Positions 40,627 through 48,942 of a stretch of DNA of 64,000 bases are shown here, one piece after another (the stretch's first letter is position 1; the number at the start of each line of letters is the position of its first letter). The position numbers and the translations under genes were made by a program. The notes beneath the pieces were generated by a model. It had not been told where the DNA came from. It was given only the letters and a program-made list of their open reading frames with translations, and did no database searches. Location of the stretch: assembly GCA_000831005.1 (NCBI GenBank), contig CP007152.1, forward strand, positions 3,658,001-3,722,000. Direction: 5' to 3'. The stretch is from Marinobacter salarius. Its GTDB lineage: Bacteria > Pseudomonadota > Gammaproteobacteria > Pseudomonadales > Oleiphilaceae.

Positions 40627-41055
40627 GTGGACACGCTTAACAATAACGAAGTGGAACGGATTTTTTCATCGGCACCGTTTGTTGCGGATATTGGTCTGGA
40701 ACTGGTGTCTATCAAAACCGGTGAATGTCGCTCCCGTCTGGTACTGGCGGAACGGCATCTGCAGCAGGACGGTTTCGTGCACTTCGGGGTGCAGGCTACG
40801 GTGGCGGATCATACGGCCGGTGCTGCCGGTGCCTCCGCTGTTAAATCCGGGCAGATGGTCCTGACATCGGATTTCTCGCTGAAGCTGCTGCGGTCAGCCA
40901 GCGGGACACATATCGAGTGTGTCGCCACTGTGCTCAAGGCAGGCTCCACGTTAACCGTGGTAGAGTCTGAGGTGTACTGTGGCAAGGCCGGCGACATGAG
41001 GCTTGTCTCCAAGGCAACGGTGACACTGGCCATTGTCAGCCCCAAAAACAGGTGA
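40627..41055 (+). CDS. PaaI-family thioesterase (hotdog fold)
   Basis: This is a 142-residue protein starting at GTG with CCGGAGACAAC upstream. The central helix HFGVQATVADHTAGAAGAS and TSDFSLKLLR match PaaI-type hotdog thioesterases, and GFVHFGV supplies the HGG-like turn. The enzyme probably hydrolyses an acyl- or aryl-CoA thioester. The frame is intact. Confidence 0.8.
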   Translation: MDTLNNNEVERIFSSAPFVADIGLELVSIKTGECRSRLVLAERHLQQDGFVHFGVQATVADHTAGAAGASAVKSGQMVLTSDFSLKLLRSASGTHIECVATVLKAGSTLTVVESEVYCGKAGDMRLVSKATVTLAIVSPKNR

Positions 41056-41066
41056 GGTGGCGTGCA

Positions 41067-41345
41067 GTGAAAGACATTTTTCGAAAGCTGTTCTGGCCCA
41101 TTCTCTGTTTTTTCGAGAAAGGTGGAAGCGCCGAGGGTTATCGTCAGTCGCATCGTAAAATACTGCTGGTGGTCGGTTTTCTGTTCCTGGTTCTGTCCGG
41201 GGTGTCGCTTTTCTTTTCAATCTTCGCGGAAACCTTCAGCGCTTTGTTACCTATTGTGCTGTTTTTCGTGATCAGTCTCGTCTGTTTCGTGGTAGGACTG
41301 CTCGGCAGCGACAGCGCGGTGGCCAGGATCTGGGGCACCCGATAG
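41067..41345 (+). CDS. Small two-helix membrane protein
   Basis: This is a 92-residue protein starting at GTG 41067 (MKDIFRKLFWP). Two hydrophobic helices (ILLVVGFLFLVLSGVSLFF and ALLPIVLFFVISLVCFVVGL) are separated by a short acidic turn, and the ends are polar. There is no recognisable domain. It is the last gene of the small operon and converges on the DUF2721-like gene. Confidence 0.5.
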   Translation: MKDIFRKLFWPILCFFEKGGSAEGYRQSHRKILLVVGFLFLVLSGVSLFFSIFAETFSALLPIVLFFVISLVCFVVGLLGSDSAVARIWGTR

Positions 41346-41401
41346 GTCATGTATCGGGTGAAGAAAGGGAGACCTGTTCCAGTTTCCTGAACGTTTACGT
41401 G

Positions 41402-41803
41402 TTACTCCCCCGCTCGTTTCCTGGCTTCGAAGTTCTCAAGCTCAACGTTGATGGCGTTGGTCGAAATCACGATTTCGTACAGCGAATACAGCAATGAGAC
41501 CGACAGCAATATCAGACTGATGCCGAACGCGATGGCCCCCGCAAGTTGAGCCCCTACAAACAGAACAAACATGGACATGGTGCAAACAAAAAAGCTGAGC
41601 ACACCGTAAGCCTGCATCCGTTTGGTCAGCAAAATGCGTTTTCGCAGCATGCTGATCTGGCGGGCGATAAGGGCATGGTCTTCTTCCGTATCCATTTGCT
41701 TAAGCTGGCGTATCAATTGCGCCAGAACAAGAAAGCGATTGGTGTAGGCCAGCAGCAACAGTGAAATGGCGGGAAACAGAAGGGCGGGGGTGGTCAGTGT
41801 CAA
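41402..41803 (-). CDS. DUF2721-like membrane protein
   Basis: It starts at TTG (41803) with AAGGAG seven bases upstream, giving MTLTTPALLFPAISLLLLAY. Of its 133 residues, about three hydrophobic helices alternate with a charged stretch (LIRQLKQMDTEEDHALIARQ), the layout of DUF2721. A longer upstream frame exists but lacks a ribosome site and resembles spacer sequence. Function is unknown. The spacer to 42021 presumably holds the promoter for the one-carbon cluster. Confidence 0.65.
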   Translation of the reverse strand: MTLTTPALLFPAISLLLLAYTNRFLVLAQLIRQLKQMDTEEDHALIARQISMLRKRILLTKRMQAYGVLSFFVCTMSMFVLFVGAQLAGAIAFGISLILLSVSLLYSLYEIVISTNAINVELENFEARKRAGE

Positions 41804-42020
41804 CGTCGACTCCTTGATCTGCACGGACAGGTTTGACCAATATAGCAGGCTTTGTCGGTTGCTGTAGCCCCATCTCATGCTTGGCACTTTGGCGCGGCTT
41901 CCAGGATTCATCACGGTGGTGTTGACGTTTTTGGTTGTGCCAGTGTCGTATTGGTTCAACCTGATAACTGAAAACAGGGTCACATTAGAGCTATCGACAA
42001 CCCGGTAGGGGGAGATAGCA

Positions 42021-43382
42021 ATGGCCGTTAAATTTGAGCAAGCACTTCTGGATTATCCGCAGCAACGGGCGGGCGCCGCCCGCCAGCCTGACAGTGTTGA
42101 CCAGTCCGACCGTCGGGTTCCCATTAACCTGCGCCAGTCCGGCCCCACGCCGGTGGAGATGTTGATCTCCACCCGTGTACGCAAGTCGCCATACTGGCAC
42201 CTGGCGTACGAAGCTGGATGCTGGCGGGCGACCGTTTACAACCGTATGTATCACCCCCGGGGCTATGTCCGTCCGGAAGATGGCGGCGCCATGGTGGAAT
42301 ACGAGTCGCTGATTCATGACGTCACCATGTGGAATGTCGCCGTAGAACGCCAGATTCAGGTCAAGGGGCCGGACGCGGAACGCTTCGTGAACTATGTGAT
42401 CACTCGAGATGCCACCAAGATAAAACCCATGCGTGGCAAGTACGTCATCTTGTGCAATGAAGAGGGCGGCATTCTCAATGACCCGGTTCTGCTTCGTGTT
42501 GCCGAGGACGAGTTCTGGTTCTCCCTTTCCGATAGCGACCTGGAATTCTGGTTGCGGGGCGTCAACATCGGGATGGGCTTCAACGTCACCATCGCGGAAA
42601 TCGATGTAGCACCGGTGCAGATCCAGGGTCCCAAATCTGAGGCGCTCATGGCTGACCTGTTCGGTGAGCGCGTGAAGGAGATTCCGTACTATGGCTTGAT
42701 GGAGGGCCAGGTGGCCGGTCATGACGTGATTATCTCCCAAACCGGTTTTACCGGTGAGAAGGGTTACGAGATTTACCTCAAGGAAGCCACCAAATACGCC
42801 GAAGACCTCTGGTACACCGTGCTTGCCGCCGGTGAGGCCCACAATCTGAGAGTGATTGCGCCGGCGCATCACCGCCGAATTGCTGCCGGTATCCTTTCCT
42901 GGGGCCAGGATGTGGATCAGGAAACCCTGCCATTCCAGTGCAACCTGGCGTATCAGGTGCCTCGCAACAAGGACGCGGATTACATCGGTAAGCAGAAGCT
43001 CGAGAAAGTCCGCGAGCAACTGGACGCTGGCCGACCGCCTTTCAGCCACATCATGGTGGGTATCCGTTTTGGCGGTGGCCAGGTAACCGACTATGCCAAC
43101 GACTTCTGGCTGGTCAGCGGACCAGAAGGCGGCGAGCCAGAGGGCTATGTTACCTCGCCCTGGTATTCGCCTGAGCTGGAAACCAATATCGGCTTGGCCT
43201 ATGTGCCGTTTGACCTGCGTGCTGTTGGCACCCGCCTGACGGTCCACCTGCCGGTGGAATACGCCGCTACGGATGGCTCAACGGCTATCGAGGCGGAAGT
43301 GGTGGAAGTTCCGTTCCGGCCTTCGGTGAACCCCAACGCCCGCGAGAGGGCACGGGCGAAGGGAATCGACTTCGCGGACTAG
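42021..43382 (+). CDS. DmdA/GcvT-like THF-dependent methyltransferase
   Basis: This is a 453-residue protein of the aminomethyltransferase fold, intact. After a 45-residue N-terminal extension, RVRKSPYWHLAYEAGCWRAT, VYNRMYHPRGY, MWNVAVERQIQVKGPDAER and GGILNDPVLLRV closely echo the layout of DMSP demethylase DmdA. DmdA moves a methyl group from a sulfonium to THF, making 5-methyl-THF. The substrate here is not known; methylated amines such as glycine betaine are plausible from context. It is followed by MetF-like and formate-THF-ligase genes, which would oxidise the methyl group. The dmdBCD genes are absent from this window. Confidence 0.75.
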   Translation: MAVKFEQALLDYPQQRAGAARQPDSVDQSDRRVPINLRQSGPTPVEMLISTRVRKSPYWHLAYEAGCWRATVYNRMYHPRGYVRPEDGGAMVEYESLIHDVTMWNVAVERQIQVKGPDAERFVNYVITRDATKIKPMRGKYVILCNEEGGILNDPVLLRVAEDEFWFSLSDSDLEFWLRGVNIGMGFNVTIAEIDVAPVQIQGPKSEALMADLFGERVKEIPYYGLMEGQVAGHDVIISQTGFTGEKGYEIYLKEATKYAEDLWYTVLAAGEAHNLRVIAPAHHRRIAAGILSWGQDVDQETLPFQCNLAYQVPRNKDADYIGKQKLEKVREQLDAGRPPFSHIMVGIRFGGGQVTDYANDFWLVSGPEGGEPEGYVTSPWYSPELETNIGLAYVPFDLRAVGTRLTVHLPVEYAATDGSTAIEAEVVEVPFRPSVNPNARERARAKGIDFAD

Positions 43383-43392
43383 CAATGCAGTG

Positions 43393-43421
43393 GGGCAGAC
43401 GGCGGTGGCCGTCGCCTGCCC
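43393..43421 (+). other. Hairpin between the methyltransferase and MetF-like genes
   Basis: GGGCAG and ACGGC on the left pair with GCCGT and CTGCCC on the right around a GGTG loop, with a small bulge. There is no T run, so this is not an ordinary terminator. It could stabilise the upstream mRNA or partly attenuate transcription into the MetF-like gene 34 bases later. Confidence 0.45.
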
Positions 43422-43454
43422 GATGCAAGCAGGTATCAATGGGGTGCGTGATTC

Positions 43455-44384
43455 ATGAAACTGGTGAGTGATAAACAGCCGTTCAGTGCCCATGACGCGG
43501 AAGCCACCGCACGGATGCAGGCCCTGGTACGTTGGGCGTCCATTGAGGCAACACCCCGCCAGATACTGGCACAGGAGCATTTGCCGAATTTGCTGCCGCG
43601 GGGCACCTGTGTCTACGTGCCTTTTCTGCCAAAAGGCCAATTCAGCGATACCCTGCGGGCATGCCGTCATCTGTTGAACGTCGGCATGCAGCCGATTCCC
43701 CACGTACCCGCACGTATGGCCGAGAGCCGCGGGCAACTTCGGGACTGGCTCTCGCAACTGGATGAAATCGGCGTTGACCGTTTACTGCTGATTGCCGGCG
43801 ACAGTGATGCGATCGCCGGCCCTTTTCCAGATACCCTGGCCGTTCTGGAATCCGGCTTGCTGGCCCAGTTCCAATTCCATGGTATCGGTGTGGCAGCCCA
43901 TCCGGACGGGCATCCCATGGCGGACCGGGCAACCCTCATCCAGGCCCTTGGCATCAAACGCGAATACGCGCGCACGACATCCACGCGGCTCTGGGTGGTC
44001 ACTCAGTTCACCTTTGACGCCAACGTGGTCATCGACTGGCTGCAAAGCCTGGGCAGCATCCTGGAAGAGGTGCCGGTGTACATTGGCATGGCCGGCCCGA
44101 CGCGGGTGAAAACGCTCATTGCCTATGCGGCTCAATGCGGGGTGGGGGCATCGGCCCGTCTGATGCTGCGACGCCCTGGCAGCGCCAAATTGTTACGCGC
44201 GTGGTCGCCAGACGGAATGGTACGCGCGCTTGTCCAGTACTGCCTGGACAACCCGGATACCTTGTTACGGGGCATTCATCTTTTCCCATTCGGTGGCCTG
44301 CGCCAATCGGCGCAATGGATTCAAGAACACAGTGGGTCCATTGAGGACCAGAGAGGTCAGTTCCATGAGCCTTCAGTACAGTAA
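43455..44384 (+). CDS. Methylenetetrahydrofolate reductase family protein (MetF-like)
   Basis: This is a 309-residue TIM-barrel protein of the MTHFR family. YVPFLPKGQFSDTLRACRHL, HVPARMAESRGQLRDWL, RLLLIAGDSD and VTQFTFDANVVIDWLQ correspond to the barrel segments that hold FAD and folate. In this setting it probably runs as a 5-methyl-THF oxidase that feeds 5,10-methylene-THF to the C1 pool, rather than serving methionine synthesis. That is an inference from the neighbours. The 3' end overlaps the formate-THF-ligase start by 20 bases. Confidence 0.8.
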   Translation: MKLVSDKQPFSAHDAEATARMQALVRWASIEATPRQILAQEHLPNLLPRGTCVYVPFLPKGQFSDTLRACRHLLNVGMQPIPHVPARMAESRGQLRDWLSQLDEIGVDRLLLIAGDSDAIAGPFPDTLAVLESGLLAQFQFHGIGVAAHPDGHPMADRATLIQALGIKREYARTTSTRLWVVTQFTFDANVVIDWLQSLGSILEEVPVYIGMAGPTRVKTLIAYAAQCGVGASARLMLRRPGSAKLLRAWSPDGMVRALVQYCLDNPDTLLRGIHLFPFGGLRQSAQWIQEHSGSIEDQRGQFHEPSVQ

Positions 44385-46101
44385 GCTGACACCTGCAACA
44401 CCACCGGAAGCCGACTTTCCGCCGCCGGGGACTCCTGACATTGAGATTGCTCGCTCGGTCCAACCTCAGTCTATTCTGCTGCTGGCCCAACAGCGATTCG
44501 GTCTGCCGGGGGAGAGCCTGGTGCCGTTCGGCCACTACAAGGCCAAACTGGATATGGCCTATGTGGATACCTCTGATAGTGCACCCCGGGGCAAACTGGT
44601 GCTTGTGACCGCCATTACGCCCACGCCAGCGGGGGAGGGCAAGACCACCACGAGTGTGGGGCTAAACGACGGCTTCAACCGCCTGGGCGTGCGTTCGTCC
44701 GTGTGCCTGCGGGAGCCCTCCCTGGGACCCTGTTTCGGCATGAAAGGAGGCGCAGCCGGCGGCGGCCGCGCGCAGGTGATTCCGATGGAAGACATCAATC
44801 TGCATTTCAATGGTGACTTCCACGCCATCACCACGGCCCACAATCTGCTGGCGTCATTGATCGACAACCACATCCACTGGGGTAATGAGACGGGCCTGGA
44901 CTCTCGCTATGTGAGCTGGCGGAGAGTGATGGACCTGACCGACCGTTCCCTGCGCAACCTGGTGTGTGGGCTTGGTGGTGCGGCCCACGGCGTGCCCCGG
45001 GAAACCGGGTTCGATATTACGGTGTCGTCTGAGATCATGGCGATCCTGTGCCTGGCGGACGGTCGGGCGGACCTCAAGCAGCGGCTGGGCAATATCATTA
45101 TCGGCAGGCGCTCTGATATGACCCCGGTGACCGTTCGCGACCTGGGCGTTGAAGGGGCGCTGACTGTGCTTCTGAAAGAGGCACTGCAGCCCAATCTGGT
45201 CCAGAGCCTGGAACACAACCCGGTGTTCATCCACGGTGGGCCGTTTGCCAATATCGCCCACGGCTGTAATTCCGTGACCGCTACCCGTGCGGCTCTGGCC
45301 CTGAACGATGTGGTGGTCACCGAGGCGGGATTTGGCGCCGACCTGGGGGCGGAAAAGTTCATTGATATCAAATGCAGGCACACAGGCCTGCGGCCAGACG
45401 CCGCCGTGGTGGTCTGTACCATTCGGGCGCTCAAAATGCAGGGCGGGGTCTCTCGCAGCCAGCTCTCCGTTCCCGACCTCGCCGCCTTGAGGGCCGGTGC
45501 TGCCAACCTGGAGCGGCACGTCCGTAATCTGCAGCAGTTCGGGCTGACGCCAGTGGTGTGCATCAACCGTTTCCCGGACGATACCGAGGAGGAAATGTCA
45601 CTGGTGCAATCCATCAGTGAGTCGCTGGGTGTGCGTGCAGTGCCTGCCGACCATTGGGCCCTGGGTGGTGAGGGTGCCACCGAACTGGCCCAGGCAGTGC
45701 TTGATCAGATGGACGAAGGCACACCGGAGGTGAACTTTCTCTATGAAGACAGCCTGCCGCTGGCGGATAAAATCCGCACCATCGCCACGCGCATTTACCA
45801 CGCCGGTAGCGTGGAATTCACCACGGTGGCGAAGCGGCAGCTGGAGGAATACGAAAGCCTGGGGTTTGGCCACCTGCCAGTATGTATTGCCAAGACTCAG
45901 TACAGCTTTTCGGCGGACTCGTCGGTGAAGGGAGCGCCGTCCGGCCATATGCTTCCGGTAAGGGAAGTGCGCCTGGCGGCCGGCGCCGGCTTTGTGGTGG
46001 CGGTGTGTGGTGACATTATGACCATGCCCGGTTTGCCACGCCATCCCGCGGCACTGGACATTGCTCTGGATGAAAACGGCCTGGTGGTGGGGTTAACCTG
46101 A
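44365..46101 (+). CDS. fhs: Formate-tetrahydrofolate ligase
   Basis: This is a 578-residue enzyme linking formate, ATP and THF to 10-formyl-THF. The P-loop is ITPTPAGEGKTTT, and other family blocks are LREPSLGPCFGMKGGAAGGG, NLHFNGDFHAI and GGPFANIAHGCNS. The ATG at 44365 (AGAGAGGTCAGTTCC upstream) is preferred over longer upstream frames, because those overlap the MetF-like gene. Here the enzyme may run in reverse and recover ATP while releasing formate from demethylation. The 3' end overlaps the convergent regulator gene by nine bases. Confidence 0.9.
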   Translation: MSLQYSKLTPATPPEADFPPPGTPDIEIARSVQPQSILLLAQQRFGLPGESLVPFGHYKAKLDMAYVDTSDSAPRGKLVLVTAITPTPAGEGKTTTSVGLNDGFNRLGVRSSVCLREPSLGPCFGMKGGAAGGGRAQVIPMEDINLHFNGDFHAITTAHNLLASLIDNHIHWGNETGLDSRYVSWRRVMDLTDRSLRNLVCGLGGAAHGVPRETGFDITVSSEIMAILCLADGRADLKQRLGNIIIGRRSDMTPVTVRDLGVEGALTVLLKEALQPNLVQSLEHNPVFIHGGPFANIAHGCNSVTATRAALALNDVVVTEAGFGADLGAEKFIDIKCRHTGLRPDAAVVVCTIRALKMQGGVSRSQLSVPDLAALRAGAANLERHVRNLQQFGLTPVVCINRFPDDTEEEMSLVQSISESLGVRAVPADHWALGGEGATELAQAVLDQMDEGTPEVNFLYEDSLPLADKIRTIATRIYHAGSVEFTTVAKRQLEEYESLGFGHLPVCIAKTQYSFSADSSVKGAPSGHMLPVREVRLAAGAGFVVAVCGDIMTMPGLPRHPAALDIALDENGLVVGLT

Positions 46102-47204
46102 CCCGGTGTTCTCGAAAATGCCATAGGTCGGCTCAGACCGGGCGCGCCTCAATGCCTGCAGAGAGGAAGACGGCAGACTGGCCATGGAATCGGTAAAAAC
46201 CGCGCTGGAAGAGCCCTGGGAAGAAACTTCCATTCGCTCGTATTTGGGCGCGCGCCCCATGGTCTTGCGGTAGCATCGGCTGAAATGGGTGGCGGATACA
46301 AACCCACACATGGAGGCGATTTCCACAATCGAGCAGGATGTCTGCTTGAGCAGCCGTCGTGCCCGGTTAAGGCGTACCCGGAGGTAATAGCGCGACGGTG
46401 TGCAGCCCATGTGCTTGAGGAACAGCCGTTCCAGTTGCCGCCGTGAAATGCCGGCCAGTGTTGCCAGTTCCTTCAGTTCGATGGGTTCTTCGATATTGGC
46501 CTCCATCAACTGGGCCGCTTCCGCCAGTTTGGGTTGAGCGCACGCCAGTCGCGGGTGCATGGGCATGGGCTGCTGTTCACTTTCCTCGCGCACCCGGTCG
46601 CACACAAACATGTGGGATACTGCATTACTGAGTTCCTGGCCGTGACGCCGTGCCAGAAAACTGAGCATCATGTGCATGGGGACGGTGCCACCGGTACAGG
46701 TCATACGTTCCCGCTCGACAGTAAACAGGCGGTTGTTGGTCTGCACCCGTGGAAAGCCCTCCTGCATGGCCTCCAGGCATTCCCAATGGGCGCTACAGGC
46801 GTGCCCGTCCAGAAGCCTGCGCTGGCCAGGACATAGGGCCCGGTGCAGACGGCTCCTAGGAGGACATGGCGACGCGCCATCAGCTTCAGCCAGATCACCT
46901 CCTTGCGGGAGAAACTCCGTGTGACATCAATACCGGCCACCACGATCACCAGGTCAAAACGATGTTCTTCCTGGATAGACGCATCCGGCAACATTGAAAT
47001 GCCATCGCTGGCACGAGCGGGTTCGCCTCCGGCCGTGAGCAGCTTCCAGGAATAGAGTTCAGTGCCGGCCAACTGGTTGGCCATGCGCAGAGGTTCAACG
47101 GCCGTAGCCAGGGCAATCAGGGTAAAATTATCGATCAGCAGGAAGCCGACTCGATAGGGCTCTTGGACGGGCCGATCTGTGTATGAGCCTTTGTCAGCGG
47201 TCAT
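46093..47204 (-). CDS. gbdR: GlxA/GbdR-like AraC-family regulator, one frameshift
   Basis: This regulator of about 370 residues pairs an N-terminal DJ-1/PfpI-like (GATase1) domain with a C-terminal AraC HTH. The N-terminal part has VGFLLIDNFTLIALATAVEPLRM and VLLGAVCTGPYVLASAGF; the C-terminal part has LATLAGISRRQLERLF and EIASMCGFVSATHFSRCYR. A break near 46816 is repaired by one T, giving FLDGHACSAHWECLEAM. The overall sequence resembles P. aeruginosa GbdR, the activator of glycine betaine and dimethylglycine catabolism. Here it lies inside a cluster containing serine dehydratase and a DMGDH-like gene, as in the GbdR regulon. The symbol is by analogy. Confidence 0.75.
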
Positions 47205-47533
47205 GGTAAACCCCCTCGCCCCGCCTGGGCCTGTCGCGGCAATGTCTGGCTGTCACACCCAGTTTGATGCCTTAACTTGAACACTAGTTGTTGCACTTTG
47301 ATAGTGCAATAAGTGATCAGTTCCAATGTGATCTCATTCTATGCTGGCGGCCCGGTAGCGAATGGTCCACAACCGACACGGGGCTTTGCGGAATGATCCA
47401 GATGCGACGTTAGTGCTGTTTTTTGGGCGGGCCCGAACTGTCGTAAACCATCGTTCGAATGTCGTCAGCAAGCAGGCGCTGGACCGCCAATAGCGCTATC
47501 CTTGAAGCACACCCCAAGGTAGGAGGCTGCGAA
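47205..47533. other. Divergent control region between the regulator and serine dehydratase genes
   Basis: This 329-base region has no supportable gene and should contain promoters for both flanking genes. It is AT-richer around 47270-47345, where the palindrome described separately lies. AGGAGG at 47521-47526 is the ribosome site of the dehydratase gene. No GbdR box could be assigned with confidence. Confidence 0.55.
47288..47312. promoter_or_regulatory. Palindrome, candidate operator
   Basis: The arms TTGTTGCAC and GTGCAATAA are inverted repeats of nine bases with one mismatch, separated by the seven bases TTTGATA. It is centred about 96 bases from the regulator start and 234 from the dehydratase start. 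Its form suits a dimeric regulator. Which protein binds is unknown. Confidence 0.5.
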
Positions 47534-48928
47534 GTGGCTGTCAGTCTATTTGAGCTGTTCAAGGCAGGCATTGGCCCGTCCAGTTCCCATACCGTCGGGC
47601 CCATGGAGGCCGCGCGCCGGTTTGCAGGTGGCCTGGACGAAGAATGTCTGCTGGCTTCCGTGCATCGGCTGAAGGTATCCCTGTATGGCTCTTTAGGTGC
47701 TACCGGCAAGGGTCATGGCACTGGCCCGGCTGTGATGATGGGGCTGGAAGGCGAGCGGCCGGCCCGGATTGATCCCGAGCAAATGCCGGGGCGGCTTGAG
47801 CGTATTCGAAGCACAGGAATCCTCAGCCTCGCCGGTCAACATCAGATTCGTTTCCGCGAGAGTACCGATATCGTGTATTACCGGCGGAAATCGCTGCCAG
47901 AACACCCCAACGGTATGGTCTGTCAGGCATTTGACGAGCACGGGCAGTGCCTGTGTGAGCACACCTATTACTCGGTCGGCGGTGGTTTTGTGGTGGCGGC
48001 GAACGCCGATGGCAGCCTGGAAATCCGCGCAGACGACACGCCCTTGCCTTATCCCTTCAACAGCGGGAAAACCCTGCTGGCCCTTTGCCAGGAACACGAG
48101 CTCACCATCGCCGACATAATGTTGGCCAATGAGCAGGCCTGGCGTACGGCCGATGACATTCGAACAGGCATTCTCGAGCTCTGGCGGGTGATGCGTGAGT
48201 GTGTGCAAAACGGTATCCGCCATGAAGGGGAGTTGCCCGGAGGCCTCAAGGTTCGGCGCAGGGCTGCGTCGCTGTATCGCTCGCTGATGGATAAAACGCG
48301 AGTGGACCTGATATCGCCGTCGTTGAGCGCGCTCGACTGGGTGAATCTCTATGCCCTTGCCGTCAATGAAGAGAACGCGGCCGGCGGCCGGATTGTGACC
48401 GCACCGACCAACGGCGCTGCTGGCATTATCCCTGCGGTGCTGCATTACTACTGGGAGTTCTGCCCCCAGGCGGATGAAGACGGCGTTGTCCGCTTTATGC
48501 TGACAGCAGCGGCGATTGGCGTACTGTTCAAGGAAAACGCGTCCATTTCAGGGGCGGAAGTGGGCTGCCAGGGCGAAGTGGGATCGGCCTGTGCGATGGC
48601 TGCCGCCGGCCTGGCTGCGGCTACGGGTGGTTCTCCGGAACAGGTTGAGAACGCCGCCGAAATCGGCATGGAACACCACTTGGGGATGACCTGCGATCCC
48701 ATTGGTGGGCTGGTGCAAATCCCCTGTATCGAGCGCAATGCCATGGCATCGGTAAAAGCCATCGACGCGGCCATCATGGCCTTGCGGGGTGACGGCAAGC
48801 ATTTTGTGTCCCTCGACAAGGTGTTGCACACCATGCGCGAAACCGGCCGCGATATGCTGGACAAGTACAAGGAAACTTCAAGAGGCGGGCTGCGGTCAAC
48901 ATCATCGAGTGCTGACCGCCAGTGTTGA
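47534..48928 (+). CDS. sdaA: L-serine ammonia-lyase (iron-sulfur serine dehydratase)
   Basis: This is a 464-residue enzyme turning L-serine into pyruvate and ammonia. The GTG start at 47534 is chosen because AGGAGG lies upstream and it gives MAVSLFELFKAGIGPSSSHTVGPM, the classic family N-terminus. Cys residues in EVGCQGEVGSACAMAAAG and IPCIERNAMASVKA are candidate [4Fe-4S] ligands. In GbdR-type regulons this enzyme finishes glycine-betaine breakdown (glycine to serine to pyruvate). The frame is intact. The gene converges on the flavoprotein gene, with 14 bases between them. Confidence 0.92.
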   Translation: MAVSLFELFKAGIGPSSSHTVGPMEAARRFAGGLDEECLLASVHRLKVSLYGSLGATGKGHGTGPAVMMGLEGERPARIDPEQMPGRLERIRSTGILSLAGQHQIRFRESTDIVYYRRKSLPEHPNGMVCQAFDEHGQCLCEHTYYSVGGGFVVAANADGSLEIRADDTPLPYPFNSGKTLLALCQEHELTIADIMLANEQAWRTADDIRTGILELWRVMRECVQNGIRHEGELPGGLKVRRRAASLYRSLMDKTRVDLISPSLSALDWVNLYALAVNEENAAGGRIVTAPTNGAAGIIPAVLHYYWEFCPQADEDGVVRFMLTAAAIGVLFKENASISGAEVGCQGEVGSACAMAAAGLAAATGGSPEQVENAAEIGMEHHLGMTCDPIGGLVQIPCIERNAMASVKAIDAAIMALRGDGKHFVSLDKVLHTMRETGRDMLDKYKETSRGGLRSTSSSADRQC

Positions 48929-48942
48929 CTGAACGATGGCGT

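Noticed and set aside
41804..41983. N-terminal extension of the DUF2721-like gene
   Set aside because: The TTG with AAGGAG at 41803 fits the family start; the extension looks like intergenic sequence.
43393..43421. Hairpin as a transcription terminator
   Set aside because: No T run follows and the MetF-like gene should be co-transcribed; kept only as an unspecified hairpin.
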